This document shows, one piece after another, positions 60,713 through 64,000 of a stretch of 64,000 nucleotides of DNA. The first letter of the stretch is position 1. Every line of letters begins with the position of its first letter. A program made the translations under genes and the position numbers. The notes beneath the pieces were generated by a model, which was not told the origin of the DNA, did no database searches, and saw only the letters and a list, made by a program, of their open reading frames with translations. Source of the stretch: Berkiella sp964606325 (lineage in GTDB: Bacteria > Pseudomonadota > Gammaproteobacteria > Berkiellales > Berkiellaceae); contig CAZSGE010000005.1 in assembly GCA_964606325.1 (NCBI GenBank), forward strand, positions 65,324 through 129,323. Reading direction: 5' to 3'.

Positions 60713-61624
60713 CTAGCGTTTAGCAGCGATTCGACGCTTATCTTGCGCATCCGATCGTTCCACATGTTCCACTCGTGCCTTTGTTGCACGCAAAGGATAC
60801 TGCTTAAAAGCATGAAGTACCCCCTCACGCTTGAGGGCTGGTAACGAGCCTTCATAAGCAATATTGGGAACCTGATCAAAACCATTTTTGACTAACCATT
60901 TTAGTACTTTGTCTCTAAAAATTTTCATCAAGGTCAACGAACCACTAAAGGCGGTATCTAGTGTTTTCTTTAAGCCCTCTTTCTTGATAGTTTCTACTAA
61001 CCCTGCTGTTAGCGCGCCACGATATCGTTTTTGACCAGTCGCACGATCTCTAACTTCCACTTCGCGTTGTGCTAAATAGTCAGCAGATGTTTGGTTATCT
61101 TGACAGCCACTTATCATGACAACATAACCATGATTTGGATTATCAGGTCTATTACTATGGCCTACGCCTGATATGTTATGTTTCAGATCTAAAATGGAAG
61201 CTGAATGGCAGCAATCCATCACGACCACAACCTTAACGCCTTTTTTAACTTTTGCGACTCTCTCGTAAAATTCATTATCGGTCATCAATTTTCCATCTGC
61301 TGTGTAGATAGCTTCTGATTGACCATCTGCCTCATCTCTACTACCCGCCCTGGTATTAGTGCCATGCCCACTGTAAGTAATAAATACCGTATCACCAGGT
61401 TGTGCTTTTTGACTTAAAAGGTTTAACTGTGCTTCATAATTGGCTTTAGATGGATAAATGTCTTTTCTTTTTGGATCGTCTGAAATGCGAACGATATTTG
61501 CATCTGGCACACCAGCTTCCTGAAGAAGCTTCTCATAATCCAGCATGTCATTAATGCAACCATTTAATCTATTATCTGGATCATCATAATAATTAATTCC
61601 GGATATCATCGCATAGATAGGCAT
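60713..61624 (-). CDS. Caspase-family (metacaspase, C14) peptidase
   Basis: 303-aa cysteine protease of caspase fold, cutting after basic residues if like other metacaspases. Catalytic His87 in FITYSGHGTN and Cys139 in VVVVMDCCHSASI; substrate-pocket Asp residues before each. The N-terminal block YAMISGINYYDDPDNRLNGC is the p20 start. The p10-like part is followed by a very basic tail (RATKARVEHVERSDAQDKRR). No signal peptide or partner domain. ATG 61624 is preceded by AAGGAG at 7 nt; an ATG at 61642 is less likely. Confidence 0.9.
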   Translation of the reverse strand: MPIYAMISGINYYDDPDNRLNGCINDMLDYEKLLQEAGVPDANIVRISDDPKRKDIYPSKANYEAQLNLLSQKAQPGDTVFITYSGHGTNTRAGSRDEADGQSEAIYTADGKLMTDNEFYERVAKVKKGVKVVVVMDCCHSASILDLKHNISGVGHSNRPDNPNHGYVVMISGCQDNQTSADYLAQREVEVRDRATGQKRYRGALTAGLVETIKKEGLKKTLDTAFSGSLTLMKIFRDKVLKWLVKNGFDQVPNIAYEGSLPALKREGVLHAFKQYPLRATKARVEHVERSDAQDKRRIAAKR

Positions 61625-61863
61625 GATCAATCTCCTTAGCATTTTATTTTTCGGCTTATGGCCTCAAGCTAATACTGCTAAACTTGCGGACAATTCTTAA
61701 TTATTATTTTGAGGAATTAATATCACGCTCATGAGGAGCGCAGCAAGTGTTATCGTCATTGCTGCGCATCATTTCTTAGGTGGGAATTTTTTGAAAAAAT
61801 GGAAAATTCAAGATCTGAAAATGTCATATTAAAGTATTAGCTGATCAATTTTACACCCTAAGG

Positions 61864-62037
61864 TTATTTGATATTTCGCATCTGACCGCCATGCGCCTCT
61901 TCATCAATTTCCTCTTGGCTCATTCCTTCACTCATCTGAATTCCCTTAAACATATTTTGAGAAGTTTGAGAAAATTGCGCGCAAGCACTTAGGAGGAATG
62001 ACAAAACACATAGAAATAGGATGCTTTTACTATTCAT
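61864..62037 (-). CDS. Small lipoprotein coupled to the duplicated-domain protein
   Basis: 57 aa starting MNSKSILFLCVLSFLLSACA: signal peptide with lipobox LSAC, then a short polar mature part (QNMFKGIQMSEGMSQEEIDE, AHGGQMRNIK). The ATG overlaps the TAA of the upstream gene in TAATG, so translation is coupled. Family not recognised. The coupling suggests it works with the upstream protein. Confidence 0.65.
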   Translation of the reverse strand: MNSKSILFLCVLSFLLSACAQFSQTSQNMFKGIQMSEGMSQEEIDEEAHGGQMRNIK

Positions 62038-62675
62038 TACATTAAACCTGCACGTGAAAATAAGGCTACTTGTGCTTTGCTAGCCATTTCAATCATTTTC
62101 GGTTCATGCATATAATCCATTAAAGATTTTTGCGCTTGCACATAACCTTGCTCACCTGCAAAACCATGTTTAGCCATAATATTCATTTGCATTGGAATTA
62201 ATATCGATAACAAAGCTTGGCGCTTTTCAAGGACTGGCATCTTAGGATCTAGCTTTGCAATAAATTGATCAACTTGTGTTAAGAAATGCTCTGACATCAT
62301 TTCAGTTGAAATATCTTTAATCAAAGCCAATGCTTGCTCTGATGTAATGCTTTGTACTGTTTTAATTTCAAACGCTTGTTCAAAAATAAATTGCCATTTT
62401 GCATCATTCAAATCTTTTAGCTTTTGATCGGTTTGCTGATATTGCATCAACTGAGCATTAAAATCGATTAAAGCAGATTGTTCGTTGGTGTATCCTAATT
62501 TTTTAACCTCTTCAAATTGAATAGGCAATAAAACGCTTAATAGCATCTGCCATTTAATGATAAGTGGGTATTGCGCAGCTTTAATTTTATCAAAAGTGTC
62601 TTGTTTGGCTTTGAGCTTATCAATTACCGCATGCTGAGATTCATAAAATTTTTCAATACTGGGAGGCATTGTCAT
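62037..62675 (-). CDS. Hypothetical helical protein with internal duplication
   Basis: 212 aa, soluble and all-helical by composition. Two halves match each other: about 41-80 (KWQMLLSVLLPIQFEEVKKL, GYTNEQSALIDFNAQLMQY) and about 149-188 (KRQALLSILIPMQMNIMAKH, GFAGEQGYVQAQKSLMDY). The shared core is Q-x-LLS-hydrophobic-LIP-Q, then GY/F-x-x-EQ, about 108 residues apart. I know no family with this repeat. No signal peptide. Downstream overlap with a small lipoprotein gene indicates an operon. Confidence 0.75.
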   Translation of the reverse strand: MTMPPSIEKFYESQHAVIDKLKAKQDTFDKIKAAQYPLIIKWQMLLSVLLPIQFEEVKKLGYTNEQSALIDFNAQLMQYQQTDQKLKDLNDAKWQFIFEQAFEIKTVQSITSEQALALIKDISTEMMSEHFLTQVDQFIAKLDPKMPVLEKRQALLSILIPMQMNIMAKHGFAGEQGYVQAQKSLMDYMHEPKMIEMASKAQVALFSRAGLM

Positions 62676-62773
62676 TCTGGTTACTCCAAATAATAATTAA
62701 ATCTAGTTTGCATCATACCTTAAATTAAAATAATGATGCCATTATTGCAAAAACTTAGTTTGCCTATCAACTT

Positions 62774-64000
62774 TTAAATACACTTCCAATTAAGATTTAA
62801 TGCTAAGAAATAGACAGCTGCGTTTTTATATGCACCAGTGTAATCACCTGTTATCAACCCTTGATGATTAACATCCAAAGTGCCTCCATAAATATATTCA
62901 ACGGCAACCCCCATATCTATCTGCTTATTAGCAGTAAAATGTGTACCAAACCCATAACGCCATGCTGAATTAACAGGTGTCGAAGCTGGTATGTTTAAAG
63001 GTTGTTGAAAACGACTATCATAGCCAACACCTGCATTAAATAAGCATCTTTCATTTAACTTATGTTGAATACCAACAGCAGCATGCCATGTGTCTTTGAA
63101 ATTTTTATTAATCGTTAAGCTCGTTGGGTTATCTGATGTAATACCGACATCCACCTCGCCAAATTTTTCCCAATCCTGCCAACCCAGGCTCACTAATAAT
63201 GCCCATTCTTCGTTCCATTGATGAAACAAGCTTGCCATAGCGCTTTGCGGTACATGAATACCAATATCTATTTCACTGTTAAGCAAGCCTCTATTGCCAA
63301 GCAACGTATTTAAAGGAAGTGCTAAATCAGTAAAAACCGCATCTGGTGAAAAATTAAGTTTGATGGGAGATGTGTAGTTAAGCCCAACTCGTGTGCAGGG
63401 GTTAAACTCAAATAAAACACCCAGGTTAGCACCAAACCCCCAGGTTCTATCAGATAAACTCAACTCGCCATCGTGAAAATCGACAATTTGAAAGGGAGAA
63501 TTGTTAATCCGCGTTTTACTTCTTAAGGAACCATACATAAATATGGGACCGCCGCCGATGGAAACCCCTTCAGAAACGCGATAAGCCAACGTCGGTTGAA
63601 TGGAGGTGCCTATTAGTGTTGCTTTGACCGTAGAGTAGCGCCCTATCCAGTCACCATCATATTTTAGCACTGAGCCAAAATTACCATATACGCCTAACCC
63701 AGCTTTTAGATCATCAGAAAAACTGTAGCTATAAAAAAGGCTACCACCTGGAAAAGCATCAACGGGATTTCCGCCACTGCCAGTTCCCAAAAATGGTGAA
63801 GCGGTGCTTGGAGAAAACTCGATATCTTCATAGAGCACTTGAGCGCCAACAAAGACCTGTTTCCCTTTAAGGCGCGTCATACCTGCAGGATTGGTTAAAA
63901 TTGTAGAAGGATCTTGCGCTCTTGCTGAGTATCCTGCTGCTGCTAACCCAACATCATCTGTACCCACTTCATAAAGCGATATTCCTCCAGCTTGCGCATT
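62774..64000 (-). CDS. FadL/OmpP1/TodX-family outer-membrane transport protein (5' end outside window)
   Basis: 409 codons of a 14-strand channel for long-chain fatty acids or other hydrophobic compounds. The visible start NAQAGGISLYEVGTDDVGLA is the usual signal-peptide cleavage site and FadL hatch N-terminus, followed by SARAQDPSTILTNPAGMTRL. Barrel strands include PTLAYRVSEGVSIGGGPIFM and CLFNAGVGYDSRFQQPLNIP, with the C-terminal strand AVYFLALNLNWKCI. The GTG at 63967 is internal, and the true start lies right of base 64000. Potential link to lipid uptake from a host. Confidence 0.93.
   Translation of the reverse strand, partial: NAQAGGISLYEVGTDDVGLAAAGYSARAQDPSTILTNPAGMTRLKGKQVFVGAQVLYEDIEFSPSTASPFLGTGSGGNPVDAFPGGSLFYSYSFSDDLKAGLGVYGNFGSVLKYDGDWIGRYSTVKATLIGTSIQPTLAYRVSEGVSIGGGPIFMYGSLRSKTRINNSPFQIVDFHDGELSLSDRTWGFGANLGVLFEFNPCTRVGLNYTSPIKLNFSPDAVFTDLALPLNTLLGNRGLLNSEIDIGIHVPQSAMASLFHQWNEEWALLVSLGWQDWEKFGEVDVGITSDNPTSLTINKNFKDTWHAAVGIQHKLNERCLFNAGVGYDSRFQQPLNIPASTPVNSAWRYGFGTHFTANKQIDMGVAVEYIYGGTLDVNHQGLITGDYTGAYKNAAVYFLALNLNWKCI

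Noticed and set aside
1..64000. tRNA, rRNA, CRISPR arrays, intact insertion sequences or integrases
   Set aside because: No cloverleaf-like tRNA ends, rRNA cores, spaced repeats or transposase frames were recognised on either strand.

Overview
The window is AT-rich, densely coded DNA from a gammaproteobacterium. The gene set points to the Legionellales (Legionella/Coxiella/Berkiella-like, host-associated bacteria). The basis is a Lpg1974-type outer-membrane protein, a HelCBA-like metal efflux operon, a K+-independent H+-pumping pyrophosphatase, an AlgP/H1-like Lys/Ala/Pro repeat protein, and eukaryote-like proteins (a RhoGEF-like protein and a metacaspase). The genus is an inference from gene content. 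No rRNA, tRNA, CRISPR array or intact insertion sequence was seen.

Layout. 1-2113: start of an RND drug-efflux operon (adaptor plus truncated permease). 2480-6114: envelope and stress genes (glycine-zipper lipoprotein, BON protein, a YceI-cytochrome b561-YceI operon, a small lipoprotein, the H1-like protein), with an unexplained GC-rich element at about 5330-5570. 6115-6947: no intact gene, only coding relics. 6948-14292: a LuxR-type regulator, a short SDR, HdeD, two small proteins (one with a double-glycine-type leader), an HDOD protein, OsmC, a pyrophosphatase-family protein that has lost most of its active site, and hppA. 14607-15754: a decayed RES/Xre toxin-antitoxin pair.

15795-50258 looks like a metal-resistance and metabolism island. 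It holds czcCBA (minus strand), a P2-type ATPase-tolC-cusB-cusA-phaC operon (plus), and a phasin-like gene. A long minus-strand operon follows: DUF2933, isoprenylcysteine-methyltransferase family, CopB-like ATPase, MBL/beta-CASP nuclease, AMP-phosphorylase family, class III PRPP synthetase, HMA metallochaperone, Met-rich membrane protein, MaoC-Pta, AckA, FabI. Then come a DUF3141 PHA-synthase-like protein and a copper operon (DUF6488, DUF2231, His/Met-rich protein, TolC-like lipoprotein, multicopper oxidase) beside a MerR remnant. Several genes here carry frame lesions: two at homopolymers (A6, G5), one 4-bp tandem duplication and one in-frame stop.

50304-64000: Lpg1974-type porin, another outer-membrane protein, the RhoGEF-like protein, NudC, a tiny lipoprotein with a near-consensus promoter, an alpha/beta hydrolase, a second LuxR-type paralogue, a DUF3302/HlyD pair (YiaW/YiaV-like), an unknown two-TM protein, a GNAT, an FMN reductase, the metacaspase, a duplicated-domain protein coupled to a small lipoprotein, and a partial FadL-type channel. 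Convergent gene pairs are separated by clear hairpin terminators.

The strongest candidates for undescribed biology are the RhoGEF-like protein, the leader-peptide protein at 9502-9840, the degenerate pyrophosphatase facing hppA, the nucleotide-salvage/acetate operon, and the duplicated-domain protein with its coupled lipoprotein at 61864-62675.
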